Part shown: piece by piece, positions 43,357-52,768 of the stretch
How the letters are laid out: the number at the start of each line of letters is the position of its first letter
Position numbering within the stretch: position 1 is the stretch's first letter
Assembly: GCF_024204665.1 (NCBI RefSeq)
Contig: NZ_CP100356.1
Location: 248,001-312,000 of the forward strand
Direction: 5' to 3'
From: Natronosalvus rutilus
Lineage (GTDB): Archaea; Halobacteriota; Halobacteria; Halobacteriales; Natrialbaceae
DNA: 64,000 bases
Made by a program: the position numbers and the translations under genes
The notes under the pieces: model-generated
The model's database searches: none
The model's input: the letters and a program-made list of their open reading frames with translations, nothing else
Told to the model about the DNA's origin: nothing

Positions 43357-44169
43357 ATGATAAGAGCGCTGATTTGGCGGCATCAACTGGTGATGTTCGT
43401 TCTTGTGGCGTTCGGATGGACGTGGACCTGGGACGCCATCTACTATCTTCTCGGTTGGTGGGAAATCCTTCCGGTCACCTTCCCTCGACAGTGGGGACTC
43501 CCGATAGCCGCCGTCATCGTTCTGTGGGCAGGTGACGGATCACTACAGACGTGGAGTGAGAGGACGCTTGATTGGCGGGTTCATCCTGGGTTGTATCTCG
43601 TCGCACTGCTCGTCCCGTTCGTGATCACGAACGTACAACAAGTCGTCCGGGCACTCGGTGGCGGAACGCTGGCCTACGCCCCTCCGGCGTCACTGCTCGC
43701 TATCGCACTATTCCTTCTCGCCAACGTCGTTCTGTTCGGAGGGGTGGAAGAACTCGGTTGGCGAGGCTTCCTCCAGCCACGGCTACAAGAGCGCACGTCA
43801 GTCTTGACCGCGGGGCTCGGAATTGGAGTCCTATGGTGGGCGTGGCACTTTCCGCTGTTCTTTAGTGGCAAAGCGGCCTACTCTCTTGATCTGGTATCGC
43901 TACTGACGTACACAACCTTCATCGTCGGAGCAGCGACTGTACTCGGCGCGTTCGTCAACGTCACCGGCGGCAGGGTACTTCCAGTGATGCTGATGCATGC
44001 GACGGTCAACGTAGGGGCGCTCTTGGAGGGCGATGGCGGTCTGCTGGCCGGTTCCCAATTGGTCCCCTTGGTTGTCGGCTCGGGATTATGGTGGTTGACT
44101 ATCGCCGTGCTCGTACTCCGGTACGGACGGACGATGGTGCCGAAATCCTCAGTCGAACCAGTATCGTGA
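43357..44169 (+). CDS. CPBP-family intramembrane protease
   Basis: 270 residues with about eight hydrophobic helices. The motif GGVEELGWRGFLQPRL (Glu-Glu and Arg of motif 1, around residue 131), the His in WWAWHFPLFF (about 166) and the His in MLMHATVNVG (about 215) are the expected catalytic set of the CAAX/Abi protease family. Bacterial relatives process prenylated or bacteriocin-type peptides. In archaea the substrate is unknown. Next to an IS5 copy; intact. Confidence 0.88.
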   Translation: MIRALIWRHQLVMFVLVAFGWTWTWDAIYYLLGWWEILPVTFPRQWGLPIAAVIVLWAGDGSLQTWSERTLDWRVHPGLYLVALLVPFVITNVQQVVRALGGGTLAYAPPASLLAIALFLLANVVLFGGVEELGWRGFLQPRLQERTSVLTAGLGIGVLWWAWHFPLFFSGKAAYSLDLVSLLTYTTFIVGAATVLGAFVNVTGGRVLPVMLMHATVNVGALLEGDGGLLAGSQLVPLVVGSGLWWLTIAVLVLRYGRTMVPKSSVEPVS

Positions 44170-44251
44170 CTCGCGTGTGATCGACTCACGAATGCCTCTT
44201 TCTCGGGTTTACGCCCTGTCAGCTCTGGTGACAGTTGCTAACCACGCGCCC

Positions 44252-44440
44252 TGGATCTTGTTTAGACGCTCGAGATCATCCGAGTTAGAACGTAAGCGAT
44301 TTCTCAATATTTCTGACAACTATTTTAAAGATGAGTTCTCGGAACTGTCCAAATCACGTTCTCAGCTTAAGTGTTGGCCCGAACCGTTTGCGTAACGCGA
44401 AGAATATTGATTCTGCGATAGAACGTTGATGGTAGGTTTC
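44252..44440 (-). pseudogene. IS5-family transposase, 3' fragment only
   Basis: Starts at a terminal-repeat-like ctggatcttgtttagacg and, read on the minus strand, keeps the transposase tail: QRSIAESIFFALRKRFG, then RTWFGQFRELIFKIVVRNIE. Upstream transposase sequence is absent, replaced at about 44440 by an unrelated IS605-like end. Confidence 0.65.
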
Positions 44441-44457
44441 GTCACCTCTCGATTGCC

Positions 44458-44508
44458 GTGGGTTCAACCCCAGTGGGGGAACCCCACGACTTTAGCGGTG
44501 GAAGGATA
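44458..44508 (+). repeat. IS605-type end relic
   Basis: gttcaaccccagtgggggaa with a perfect GTGGGG-GAA-CCCCAC hairpin at 44473-44487, then gactttagcggtgg. This looks like the right end of another TnpB element type; no tnpB lies beside it. It has truncated the IS5 fragment to its left. Confidence 0.4.
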
Positions 44509-44584
44509 TTAGAATTGCCAGAGTCATCGACCGACCCTCAGAGTAGCTCGATAATCTGCTAGTACATGTCCGATACAGCTATTC

Positions 44585-45622
44585 CTACCGTTGATCCGTT
44601 TTAGGAAGTGAAAAACAGACAATGTTTCCTCGAGGCGAGCGCTCTTTGAAGGTGAGTTTCCCACCCAACGAATCAACACACCACTTCATGACCCACAAAC
44701 CGACCCCTGAACCGTGATAGGTGCTGGATGTCTCGATCCGTTCATCGATTGCGTCGATTTCCATCTCAGGAATCGGTGGCCCATTATCGACGATTTGAAT
44801 CTGACCTAATCCGCTGACGTTATCGTCATCGACAGTTACAGTGACCTTAGGCGTATCACAATCATTGTGTTCGACAGCATTCCTGATTGCGTGATCAAGT
44901 GCATAGGTCAGTCCTTCGTCAGCAGTTACCCACACGTCCGCTGAGGCGTCAGTAGTTAACTCACAGTCAGGATACGCAGCTTGGGCTGTTTTGACACGCT
45001 CTCGAGCGACGCGTCGGAGATTTCTCGAATAGCGCTTGGTCACGTCAGGGTCGGTGACTTGTTCGATTTCCTTGATAGAATTGCTCAGGTTACCGACTTC
45101 GGTTGCGACATCCAGAATCGTCTGTACCTCCTCTTCGAGGCGGTCGTCTTCAATTGCCGTTTGCAGTTGTTCGGCATATCCGATCAGTACCGACATATCG
45201 TTCCGGAGGTTGTGCCGGATTATCCGCGTGAGCAACTGTAACAGGTTTTCTCGAGACTTATATTCAGTAATGTCGTTGATTTGTCCGAGTACATATTGCG
45301 ACCCATCGATCGTCGTCTCAGTAAGATAGACGTGAGTCCATCGGAATTCCCCGTTAACGCGTTCGATTTGCCACTCGAAGTACGGATGCTCGCCGCTGGC
45401 TGCTGTCTGGATGAAGTCGACAACCTCTGCCTGGGTAAACGGGGTTGACGGTGCCGTGTACTCGTCGACCTGTATCGCCCGGAGTTGGGCAGCGGAGTAC
45501 CCAAATAGACGTTCTGTGTAGTCATTTACGTCGAGTATCTTCCCTGTGTGTGGCTGATAGAGGATAATTCCAACATCCAAATCATTGAATATCGATGGTA
45601 ACCGTGCTCCCTCACTCTCCAT
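44585..45622 (-). CDS. PAS-domain histidine kinase, soluble
   Basis: 345 residues from ATG 45622 (MESEGARLPSIFNDLDVGII); an upstream frame to 45703 is weaker. The PAS domain (about 10-130) has DLDVGIILYQPHTGKILDVN and WQIERVNGEFRWTHVYLTET. The kinase core has the phospho-His in LLTRIIRHNLRNDMSVLIGY, an N-box in HAIRNAVEHNDCDTP, IVDNGPPIPEMEID and GSGVGLWVMKW. This is the haloarchaeal PAS/HisKA (RHNLRN) type; there are no membrane helices, so it senses inside the cell. No receiver gene adjoins it. Confidence 0.88.
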   Translation of the reverse strand: MESEGARLPSIFNDLDVGIILYQPHTGKILDVNDYTERLFGYSAAQLRAIQVDEYTAPSTPFTQAEVVDFIQTAASGEHPYFEWQIERVNGEFRWTHVYLTETTIDGSQYVLGQINDITEYKSRENLLQLLTRIIRHNLRNDMSVLIGYAEQLQTAIEDDRLEEEVQTILDVATEVGNLSNSIKEIEQVTDPDVTKRYSRNLRRVARERVKTAQAAYPDCELTTDASADVWVTADEGLTYALDHAIRNAVEHNDCDTPKVTVTVDDDNVSGLGQIQIVDNGPPIPEMEIDAIDERIETSSTYHGSGVGLWVMKWCVDSLGGKLTFKERSPRGNIVCFSLPKTDQR

Positions 45623-45843
45623 AGTGAATAAGTTCAAATGACAACGAATAAGCTCATAGAAATCGGTAGAAAATACTCGAATTTGAGAGATAAGTTCTAC
45701 CAATTATCACATTTTGAGTGATGAAAGAAATAACATGAGGTGGCATTAGCAGATTTCGTCCAAGTAGTCCCTCACAATGAGTTCTGAATTAGACCGATCG
45801 ATTCGATCACTACTTATGCGAACTGATCAAAGTTGATACGAAA

Positions 45844-46273
45844 TCAGCCCCTGGTATTTCCTTGTTGTTCCCGTTCAAGACGTTGACAACCGATCACTAA
45901 CGAATCGGGGATCTCGGTCGAAGCTGCGTGTAACGCTTCAAGGACGCCAGCGACGTGGTCGAACTGTGAGCCTCGATCTGCAATCAACGGGTCAGTCTCC
46001 CAGTAGATGAACTCCTCATCAGCTAACATCGGCAAATGGTGATGGTATCACTCCTGCCGAAGGCGTTCAGAATCAGCAGGGATGTTGGGGGTTTACTGCA
46101 CTCTCTGGTAACGGCACGGGATTGTCTGATGGGGCATCTAATAACGAGACGATGAGTTGGCGGCGAGGTTCAGCTGAGAGGGCCTTGAACACGCGATCCC
46201 GTTCTTCAACTCGACGAGGAGATAGTAGCAACGACCTGGCTGCCCCTTCCCAACTGAATCGTTCCTGCATCAT
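45844..46273 (-). pseudogene. DUF7344-type regulator, frameshifted
   Basis: The first part from 46273 has the winged-helix core RVFKALSAEPRRQLIVSLLD. A frameshift near 46085 leads into IPADSERLRQE, then an in-frame TGA and YHHHLPMLADEEFIYWETDP, which completes the usual domain. So one shift and one stop break the gene. Its start overlaps the stop of the Bat-like gene by four bases, showing that both formed an operon beside the P450. Confidence 0.6.
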
Positions 46274-46950
46274 TTTTTAGCGGAACGGTCTTCGTAGAGC
46301 GCTACAAGTCGTGCCTCTGTTTTTCGGAGATGATTTGCAGCGGTACTTTTCGAACAGCCCAGTTCATCAGCGATTTCTCGAACGCTAGTCTGTCGAGGGA
46401 TTTCGTAGTACCCGTGTTCTCGTGCAACGTCGAGTACCTCTTCTTGCCGATCAGTTAGTGCTGTGACTTGTGACTCTCGGTACGCGTCGTATTCACTGAG
46501 TCGGTTGACCGACACAGAGAGGTGATCGGGGAGGTTGGCGACTAGGCTCTGAAGGGCATCCTGTTCGCCGGCAACCTCGAATAGCATCTCACCATGAGTG
46601 CCGTACTCAATCGGTGGGACGATAAGTAGGTCTGTATCAGTGAGGAGGGCGCGGAGGCGACTGGCGAATCCTTGTGCACTCTCCCGAATATAGACGTAGA
46701 AACTGCGGTCGTGGATTGGCGTCACATCGTACTCCTGAACGGATTCCGCGGTGTTGAGTGCTGCGAGGTACTCATCACGTCCTTCCTCAACGTTTCCGGC
46801 GATTTGCAGCAAGGTTGTGATGTACTCGGGATTCGAGAAGTTCCAGTGTCGCAGGTACGCTCGTTGAATCGAATCCTGATCAACGAGGAACTGGTGCATT
46901 GGGTGTCGCGCTTCAGGCGGGAAGTGAAGCTGTAATTGTAAGTGTCGCAT
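46270..46950 (-). CDS. Bat-like (bacterio-opsin activator) HTH regulator
   Basis: 226 residues. The C-terminal HTH_10 domain is clear: LTDRQEEVLDVAREHGYYEI, PRQTSVREIADELGCSKSTA and NHLRKTEARL. The N-terminal 160 residues are the companion GAF-like fold seen in these regulators. Family members control membrane, opsin and secondary-metabolism genes in haloarchaea. Its gene diverges from the cytochrome P450 with 85 bases between starts, so it is the likely P450 regulator. Confidence 0.85.
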   Translation of the reverse strand: MRHLQLQLHFPPEARHPMHQFLVDQDSIQRAYLRHWNFSNPEYITTLLQIAGNVEEGRDEYLAALNTAESVQEYDVTPIHDRSFYVYIRESAQGFASRLRALLTDTDLLIVPPIEYGTHGEMLFEVAGEQDALQSLVANLPDHLSVSVNRLSEYDAYRESQVTALTDRQEEVLDVAREHGYYEIPRQTSVREIADELGCSKSTAANHLRKTEARLVALYEDRSAKK

Positions 46951-47035
46951 TAGAGGAGTTATCGTCGAGAACCGATAAAAAGGGGCGGACCTGTCCGACA
47001 GAACACCGGAGTTCGAGTACCGAAAATGAGTAAAT

Positions 47036-48385
47036 ATGAGTAGAGAAGCGAGCTATCCACCTGGTCCACAGGGACTGCCAGTCATCGGGAACACAGTCGA
47101 TTTGAGCCGCGACATTTTCGCGTTCTTCGAGCAGTTGCGCGACGAGTACGGTCGAGTCGCAAGCTATCAGGTGTTCGGGACGGATGCATGTATGGTCGCC
47201 CATCCGGACGCGATTCAGCAGATTCTTCTGGACGATCATGAGGCGTTCGAGAAAGGCGATGTCGTGACACGGAATCTGGATGATGCGATGGGTGAAGGAT
47301 TGTTCTTGGCAGGCGGCGACCAGTGGCAGATCCAACGCACACAGATGCAACCAGCATTCTACCGAGATCGGTTGAACACGTACGTTCCCGAGATGCATGC
47401 GACTGCCGGCGAGCTGGTCACGCAATGGAGTGATGGAGAAATCATCAACGTCATCGATACGATGACGGCGACGACGATGGACGTACTCGGTCGGACGTTG
47501 TTCGGGGTAGACGTGACAGAGAATTCAGTGGTCACTGAAGCCTCAGACGCGATTCTCGCCCGGTTCGATACGAGCCGGTTCTGGTCGTTCCTTCCAGACC
47601 AACTCCCAACGCCGACGAACCAGCGATATAGGCGAGAACTCGAACAGCTCCAAGCGTTCGTTGATGAGTTGGCCGCACAGCGGCAGGCCCAAGAGCCCGA
47701 GAACCGCGGCGACGACCTGTTGTCGATCCTCGTCGGGTTCGTCGAAGCGAATGATCTGACCCGAAAAGAGTTCCGCGACAACATGATCACGTTCCTCTTC
47801 GCCGGTCATGAGACGACGGCACTCGGCCTGACGTACACGGCCCTCTGTCTTGCCCAGCATCCAGAGGAACAAGCAACGCTCCGTGCGGAAATTGACGCTG
47901 TTTGCGATGGAGAAGTGACTGCCGACGACCTCCCGAAACTCGACCGAACAGCAAATGTGATCGATGAGGCGCTGCGCCTCTATCCACCCGTGTACATGTT
48001 CTTCCGAGAAGCGATGCGAGACGTGAAGCTACAGGGATACGAGATTCCAGAGGGGACGACGCTGGTCTTGCCTCAGTGGGTCGTCCACCGTGATCCAGCA
48101 TGGTGGGATGACCCAGAAACATTTCGTCCAGATCGGTTCGTCGGCGACACCGATCGCCCAGAGTATGCGCACTTTCCGTTCGGCGGCGGGCCGCGTCACT
48201 GCATCGGGATGCGGTTTGCGAGGATGGAGATGAAAACCGTGCTTGCAACGATCCTCAGCGAATACACGTTCGAACTTGTGTCTGAGCCGGAGCCAGACCT
48301 GATCGCCAGTACGAACCTCAAGCCCAGTGGACCGATCAAACTCAAACTCCGTGAGCGTAGTGAAGCTAACGAGGTGATCCCCTGA
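47036..48385 (+). CDS. Cytochrome P450 monooxygenase
   Basis: 449 residues. Landmarks: the oxygen-activating I-helix FLFAGHETTALGLTYT (about residue 254), the ExxR in IDEALRLYPPVYMF, PETFRPDRF, and the heme-binding FPFGGGPRHCIGMRFARMEM with Cys near 388. It hydroxylates or epoxidises a hydrophobic substrate using electrons from a ferredoxin; none is encoded here. The nearest families are long-chain-fatty-acid and carotenoid-type P450s; the substrate is not determinable. Flanked by a divergent Bat-like regulator and followed by a small membrane protein. Confidence 0.93.
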   Translation: MSREASYPPGPQGLPVIGNTVDLSRDIFAFFEQLRDEYGRVASYQVFGTDACMVAHPDAIQQILLDDHEAFEKGDVVTRNLDDAMGEGLFLAGGDQWQIQRTQMQPAFYRDRLNTYVPEMHATAGELVTQWSDGEIINVIDTMTATTMDVLGRTLFGVDVTENSVVTEASDAILARFDTSRFWSFLPDQLPTPTNQRYRRELEQLQAFVDELAAQRQAQEPENRGDDLLSILVGFVEANDLTRKEFRDNMITFLFAGHETTALGLTYTALCLAQHPEEQATLRAEIDAVCDGEVTADDLPKLDRTANVIDEALRLYPPVYMFFREAMRDVKLQGYEIPEGTTLVLPQWVVHRDPAWWDDPETFRPDRFVGDTDRPEYAHFPFGGGPRHCIGMRFARMEMKTVLATILSEYTFELVSEPEPDLIASTNLKPSGPIKLKLRERSEANEVIP

Positions 48386-48399
48386 CTGAGAACCGAGTT

Positions 48400-48627
48400 G
48401 TGTTTCGAGGCAGTTGGCGGACAGTGACCGGATTCGCGGTAGCGTTCGCCGTTGTGACTGCAATCTGGGCTCCACTGACTGCCGCGGTCGCTGATCTCTC
48501 AGCGTGGATCGGATTGGTGACCGAGGTCAGCAAATTCGCGGTTCCTGTTGTTATTTTTGCGGCCTCAATCGTCGTCTACTCCGCACCCGGCAATCCAGTC
48601 GGACAGGCGAAGTTCAGCACACACTAA
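48400..48627 (+). CDS. Small membrane protein downstream of P450
   Basis: 75 residues from a GTG at 48400, 15 bases after the P450 stop. Two hydrophobic helices: TGFAVAFAVVTAIWAPLTAA and FAVPVVIFAASIVVYSAPG. A short hydrophilic segment (VADLSAWIGLVTEVS) lies between. Probably cotranscribed with the P450 and may help it at the membrane; this is inference from position. Confidence 0.5.
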   Translation: MFRGSWRTVTGFAVAFAVVTAIWAPLTAAVADLSAWIGLVTEVSKFAVPVVIFAASIVVYSAPGNPVGQAKFSTH

Positions 48628-48808
48628 ATGAACTACGCGGTCATGTCAGAGTCGACGTGACCGGCTCAATGGATGTAGTCAACGACGGTTATCCTCCCTT
48701 CCAGAACATCAACGGGAGATAGTCGATAGGAGATCCGCGAACCCTACGTTCCACGACATATCAAGTGATAGAAGGAGCGTTTTTATTGTTTTGTTGACGG
48801 AATCGGAT

Positions 48809-49680
48809 ATGATCAATACTGACCACGCGGCTGACCTCCGAGCAAAGACGGTTCGTCCCGGGTTCATGCACCCGGACTACGATGGGTATTGTATCACCCG
48901 TGTTCCAGGCACGGCAGCCGCCGCACTCGACGCCTCCGTGGGTCCAACATTGCCCGAAGACGTCTTCATCGGTGTCAATACGGACGTTTCTAATGTCGTG
49001 GTTCTGTTCGTTGATGCTTACGGCTTTGAGCAGTTCCAAGAGACGTACACTCATCACACGTTTTTTGACCGCATAGCACGCCGAGGTCGCGTGACGCCCG
49101 TGACGAGTGTCTACCCCTCGGAGACGCCTGCCTGTGTCCCGACCTTTCACACCGGGCTCCAACCGGTCGAGCATGGCCAATTAGGCTGGAATATCTATCT
49201 TCCTGAGCGTGACCTCGTTGTCGAATCGCTGCTGTTCCAGACAAAACGTGGCGAGCAGATTGACCTCGCCGAGACTCTTCTGTTCGCTGGTGAGCCGATC
49301 TATCCTCAACTCGAAGCAGCGGGCATTGACACGCACGTCATCGAACCGTTCGATTCCAGCGACGACCCTAAGACGGCCGGCGCGACGACTCATACCTACA
49401 CTTCTCCTGCTGAGTTCGCGCTTCGGCTGCGGCGTGTCCTCGAACACGGCTCCACCCCGACGTACTGTTATGGCTACACCCCCCCTCGTTGACGCCGCCG
49501 GGCATGCTGAAGGCACACGTTCGGAACTGCACAGCGCCGAACTGAACTGCCTTTCGGCAACGCTCCAGCGTGAACTCTGTGATCGTCTCCAAACGGATGT
49601 TGCCGAAGAGACGTTACTTCTCTTTGTTGCTGATCACGGTCAAACCGACAGCAGGCCCGATGAAAACGTCGACAATGAGT
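48809..49680 (+). pseudogene. Alkaline phosphatase/phosphodiesterase (NPP-type) with frameshift and lost 3' end
   Basis: The ATG at 48809 begins MINTDHAADLRAKTVRPGFM. The fold is recognised from VVVLFVDAYGFEQFQETYTH, SVYPSETPACVPTFHTGLQP and VEHGQLGWNIYLPERDLVVE. A run of seven C (49479-49485) shifts the frame; the continuation LVDAAGHAEGTRSELHSAEL and LLFVADHGQTDSRPDENVD has the metal-binding DHG. Sequence then changes to another gene after DENVD, so the last quarter of the enzyme is deleted. The homopolymer could also be a sequencing artefact, but the missing end shows it is broken. Confidence 0.75.
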
Positions 49681-49691
49681 TCTGCGAGCGT

Positions 49692-51116
49692 ATGGGTGAA
49701 CACGATAGTGGGTCACTCGGGGAACAGGCGTTCGAATCAACTCCTCGCCGCAGGTTCCTGGCCGGTGCTGCGGGTACGTGCCTCCTTTCAGGAATCGGCA
49801 CCGGGATAGCTACCGGTGGCCAAAGTGACGGAGACACAGAATCGAGTGCAGGTGAAGAACTGTGGCGAGTCGATTACGAAACTCCGGATCCCCTTGGTAG
49901 ACCGTACTTGTCATCCGTAGCGGATGGTTCCCTCTTTGTGAGTAACCTCGATACCGTCCATGCACTGTCCGCATCGACGGGCGACGAAGAGTGGCAATTC
50001 GGCGTTGACGACACGGAGTTTCACGATCAGCCCATCGTGGTCGATGGCACCGTCTATGCTACGAGTCACGTTTTCTCCGATCGGGACGTAGAAGACACTG
50101 CAGTGTACGCGCTGGATGCAGACACGGGCGAACAGAAGTGGCAGTTCGACGACTACGATGTGACCGTCGCACCGATACACGTGGCGGAGAACACCGTCTT
50201 CATCCCCAAGCAATTTTGCGTCACTGCAGTGGACGCGGACACCGGAGACCACCGATGGGACTTCAAGGTTGGGTACGGGATAGAAACCCGTCTCAAAGTC
50301 AAAATGGACTCTTTCGCCGAGACGGACTCCGGCACGTTCTACGTCGCTGATATCGAGGGGAACGTGTTTGCCGTGGACGTGGCTAGCGGCGAGGAAGAGT
50401 GGCGCGCCGACGTCGGCATGGGAGTGACGACCGACCTCTCGGTGGTCGATGACACGCTGTTCCTCGGAGCGGTCGACAGTGAAACTGATCAGCCGAGCAA
50501 CTTCCAGTACTACGTTTCCGCGCTGGACGCGACCACCGGCGAGGAACGGTGGCGATTCACGGTGAATTCGGAACCGGACACCGAAAGGCCGGAACTTGAG
50601 TTCGTGACCGTGTTCGACGACACTCTGTATGTCGGGACGGACGATTGCTACGACCATCCCACGTGTGCAAACCTGTACGCCATCGACGCGGAATCGGGAG
50701 AGGAAAAGTGGCAATTCGCGGCGGACAATTCCGTCGACACAGTGACCAGGGCAGATGGCACGCTCTTCGTCGGAACTGCGCTCGGGGAAGGCGACGAAGG
50801 CGTCGTTCACGCGATTGAGCCGGAGACGGGGACGGAACGATGGAGTTTCCACGCCGGTTATTTTTTGTTGTCGCCGATAACCGTCGTTGAAGATACCCTC
50901 TTTACTGCCACCCAAACTAACACAGACTACGAGGACGCCTATCGGTTAAACGCACTGGATACGGCCACCGGCGAGGAACAGTGGAACTTCGTTACCGATT
51001 CCAACATAAGCGAGCCGAGATTCGCTGATGGTTCCGTCTTCTTTTCAGCTGACCGTGCAACAGTGCACGCACTGGATGCGGGCGTAGAGGGGTCAAACGA
51101 AGATACCTCGAACTGA
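49692..51116 (+). CDS. Tat-exported PQQ-type beta-propeller protein
   Basis: 474 residues from ATG 49692. The N-terminus has a twin-arginine signal, TPRRRFLAGAAGTCLLSG. The mature protein consists of PQQ-like blades, each with ALDADTGEQKWQF-type cores (AVDADTGDHRWDF, ALDATTGEERWRF, AIDAESGEEKWQF, ALDTATGEEQWNF). Such propellers act extracellularly as scaffolds or dehydrogenases; the PQQ ligands cannot be assigned here. The frame upstream continues into the broken phosphatase, implying a fusion or read-through, but the Tat start is much better. Confidence 0.85.
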   Translation: MGEHDSGSLGEQAFESTPRRRFLAGAAGTCLLSGIGTGIATGGQSDGDTESSAGEELWRVDYETPDPLGRPYLSSVADGSLFVSNLDTVHALSASTGDEEWQFGVDDTEFHDQPIVVDGTVYATSHVFSDRDVEDTAVYALDADTGEQKWQFDDYDVTVAPIHVAENTVFIPKQFCVTAVDADTGDHRWDFKVGYGIETRLKVKMDSFAETDSGTFYVADIEGNVFAVDVASGEEEWRADVGMGVTTDLSVVDDTLFLGAVDSETDQPSNFQYYVSALDATTGEERWRFTVNSEPDTERPELEFVTVFDDTLYVGTDDCYDHPTCANLYAIDAESGEEKWQFAADNSVDTVTRADGTLFVGTALGEGDEGVVHAIEPETGTERWSFHAGYFLLSPITVVEDTLFTATQTNTDYEDAYRLNALDTATGEEQWNFVTDSNISEPRFADGSVFFSADRATVHALDAGVEGSNEDTSN

Positions 51117-51272
51117 CGACGATTCAAGCGGGCCCCGAAACGACCACAAACCCGGCCAGCGACGTACTGCAGTCGTCGGCACCGCCTCGCTGGATCCGGA
51201 TTTGGAACCAGTCGCGGTCTCCCATACGATCAGCCACGGTGGCTCGTCGGTTTGACGGTGGCCCAGCCATCC

Positions 51273-51337
51273 TCTGTATCTTGCACGCTATTTGTGATAC
51301 TTGATGAGTAGGTTTGGCGAGAGATGCAAGATATAAG
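51273..51337 (-). repeat. MITE-like repeat, family CTGTATCTTGCA, copy C (reversed)
   Basis: ctgtatcttgcacgc at the left and gatgcaagatataag at the right. Read in reverse it aligns with copies A and B, sharing gcgtgcaagatacag. The interior is more diverged than in A and B. Confidence 0.6.
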
Positions 51338-51511
51338 GCGCGAATGTAGTACGGATTTAAAGTCGATACCGATGATACACGGATGCGATCAGGCCGCACA
51401 CGCGAGTTCGATGTGTCGCCACCGGAACGGCAACATTGTCGGGCTCCGAACAGTGGTTTTTTCTAACTGGTCTCCAACGTGTCGTGTAAATACCGCCCGC
51501 TGTGCCTTCCA

Positions 51512-52768
51512 ATGCCCGTCAATCGACTTACTCTCGGCCTATGGTTGCGAATATGCGTCGCGAGTGTCATTGCCGTTGTTGGTATCGTGACATTGCTCAC
51601 AACTGAGTTTGTCATCGCCTCGTTGATGGCAGCTGCGTTCATCATAGTACTGCCAGAGTTCGCCTTAGCCATCTTTGTACTCGCTGTTCTCTCGACTATG
51701 GTACTCATCACCTGGACCGCCGTCGGGGCCCTGTATCGACGGTTGATGCCCGCTCCCCTGGTAGTCGGTCGAATCGACCACGACGGGATGGCAGAGGCGT
51801 TCGAGCCGGTTGTACGCCGGTTAGCCGACCCACCGATGCCGCTTTCGCGACGTAGGGTCCCGATCGCCATCGGTGGCTCGTTCCTGGCGTTCGCCGGCTA
51901 CGTCGCGATCGAGGCCCTCCCGCCGGTTACGCCGGTCATACTAGGGATCACCACCGGTGTTATCGCCGTCGGTTATGGGACCGCACGGCTGGTGTACGAC
52001 GAGTGGGCCGCTGACGGGGCTGTCCACGACGACCTCGCGGACCTCGCTGATGTCCCCGAAACCGACGCTCAAAACGGTGATCGAGGCGGTAATCAAATGA
52101 CGGCTCGAACCGACCTCCAGCAGCGAATCGACCGGCTGGCCAAGCAGGCAGCTGCGCCAGCCCCGACGGTCGAACTCGGCCGCTCGCGAACACCAGTCGC
52201 GGCCGCCGTCGGCTACCGTCCCTCGTCGTCAACTATCGTCGTCTCCCGCGGGCTGTGTGACCGACTCGAGGATCGAGAACTCGATGCCGTTCTCGCCCAC
52301 GAACTCACCCACGTGATCAACCACGACGCCGCAGTGTTGACGGCGCTGTCGCTTCCCGCGGCGAAGGTTGAACCGCTGGCCGAGGAGGATCCCGACCCGA
52401 GAGTGGCAGGACCTCACACGGGATTTCTACTCTTCCTCGCGGTTCCGATTATGCTCGTCACCTCCCTCGCCGTCACCTCACTCGCGCGCTACCGCGAGTA
52501 CGTCGCCGACCGGGGAGCCGTCGCGCTCACCGGCGATCCCGCCGCGCTCGCAAGCGCTCTCGAAACGCTCGATCGAGAGACGGGTCGGCGACCAGATGGC
52601 GACCTCCGGAGCCACCGTTCGACGGCGGCGTTTTCGATCGTTCCGCCTCCGTGGGAGGAGTATCGCTTTTTCGACCGGAGTCGTCGGTTCGTCCGCCGCC
52701 GGCTGTTCGGTACCCATCCCCCCACCCAGACTAGACTCGAGCGTCTTCGGAAGCGTATCTCTGGTTAA
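51512..52768 (+). CDS. M48-family zinc metalloprotease (HtpX-like)
   Basis: 418 residues from ATG 51512 (MPVNRLTLGLWLRICVASVI); the ORF opens 33 bases earlier. Four N-terminal hydrophobic segments precede the catalytic HELTHVINHDAAV (HExxH, about residue 264). The third ligand lies in ARYREYVADRGAVALTGDPA (Glu of the ExxxD motif). The final PPTQTRLERLRKR segment is the usual M48 tail. It degrades misfolded membrane proteins in other organisms; the same role here is inferred. Stand-alone gene. Confidence 0.88.
   Translation: MPVNRLTLGLWLRICVASVIAVVGIVTLLTTEFVIASLMAAAFIIVLPEFALAIFVLAVLSTMVLITWTAVGALYRRLMPAPLVVGRIDHDGMAEAFEPVVRRLADPPMPLSRRRVPIAIGGSFLAFAGYVAIEALPPVTPVILGITTGVIAVGYGTARLVYDEWAADGAVHDDLADLADVPETDAQNGDRGGNQMTARTDLQQRIDRLAKQAAAPAPTVELGRSRTPVAAAVGYRPSSSTIVVSRGLCDRLEDRELDAVLAHELTHVINHDAAVLTALSLPAAKVEPLAEEDPDPRVAGPHTGFLLFLAVPIMLVTSLAVTSLARYREYVADRGAVALTGDPAALASALETLDRETGRRPDGDLRSHRSTAAFSIVPPPWEEYRFFDRSRRFVRRRLFGTHPPTQTRLERLRKRISG

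Noticed and set aside
49911-50915. 334-codon minus-strand frame
   Set aside because: Antisense to the PQQ propeller gene, whose blade motifs and Tat signal are clear.
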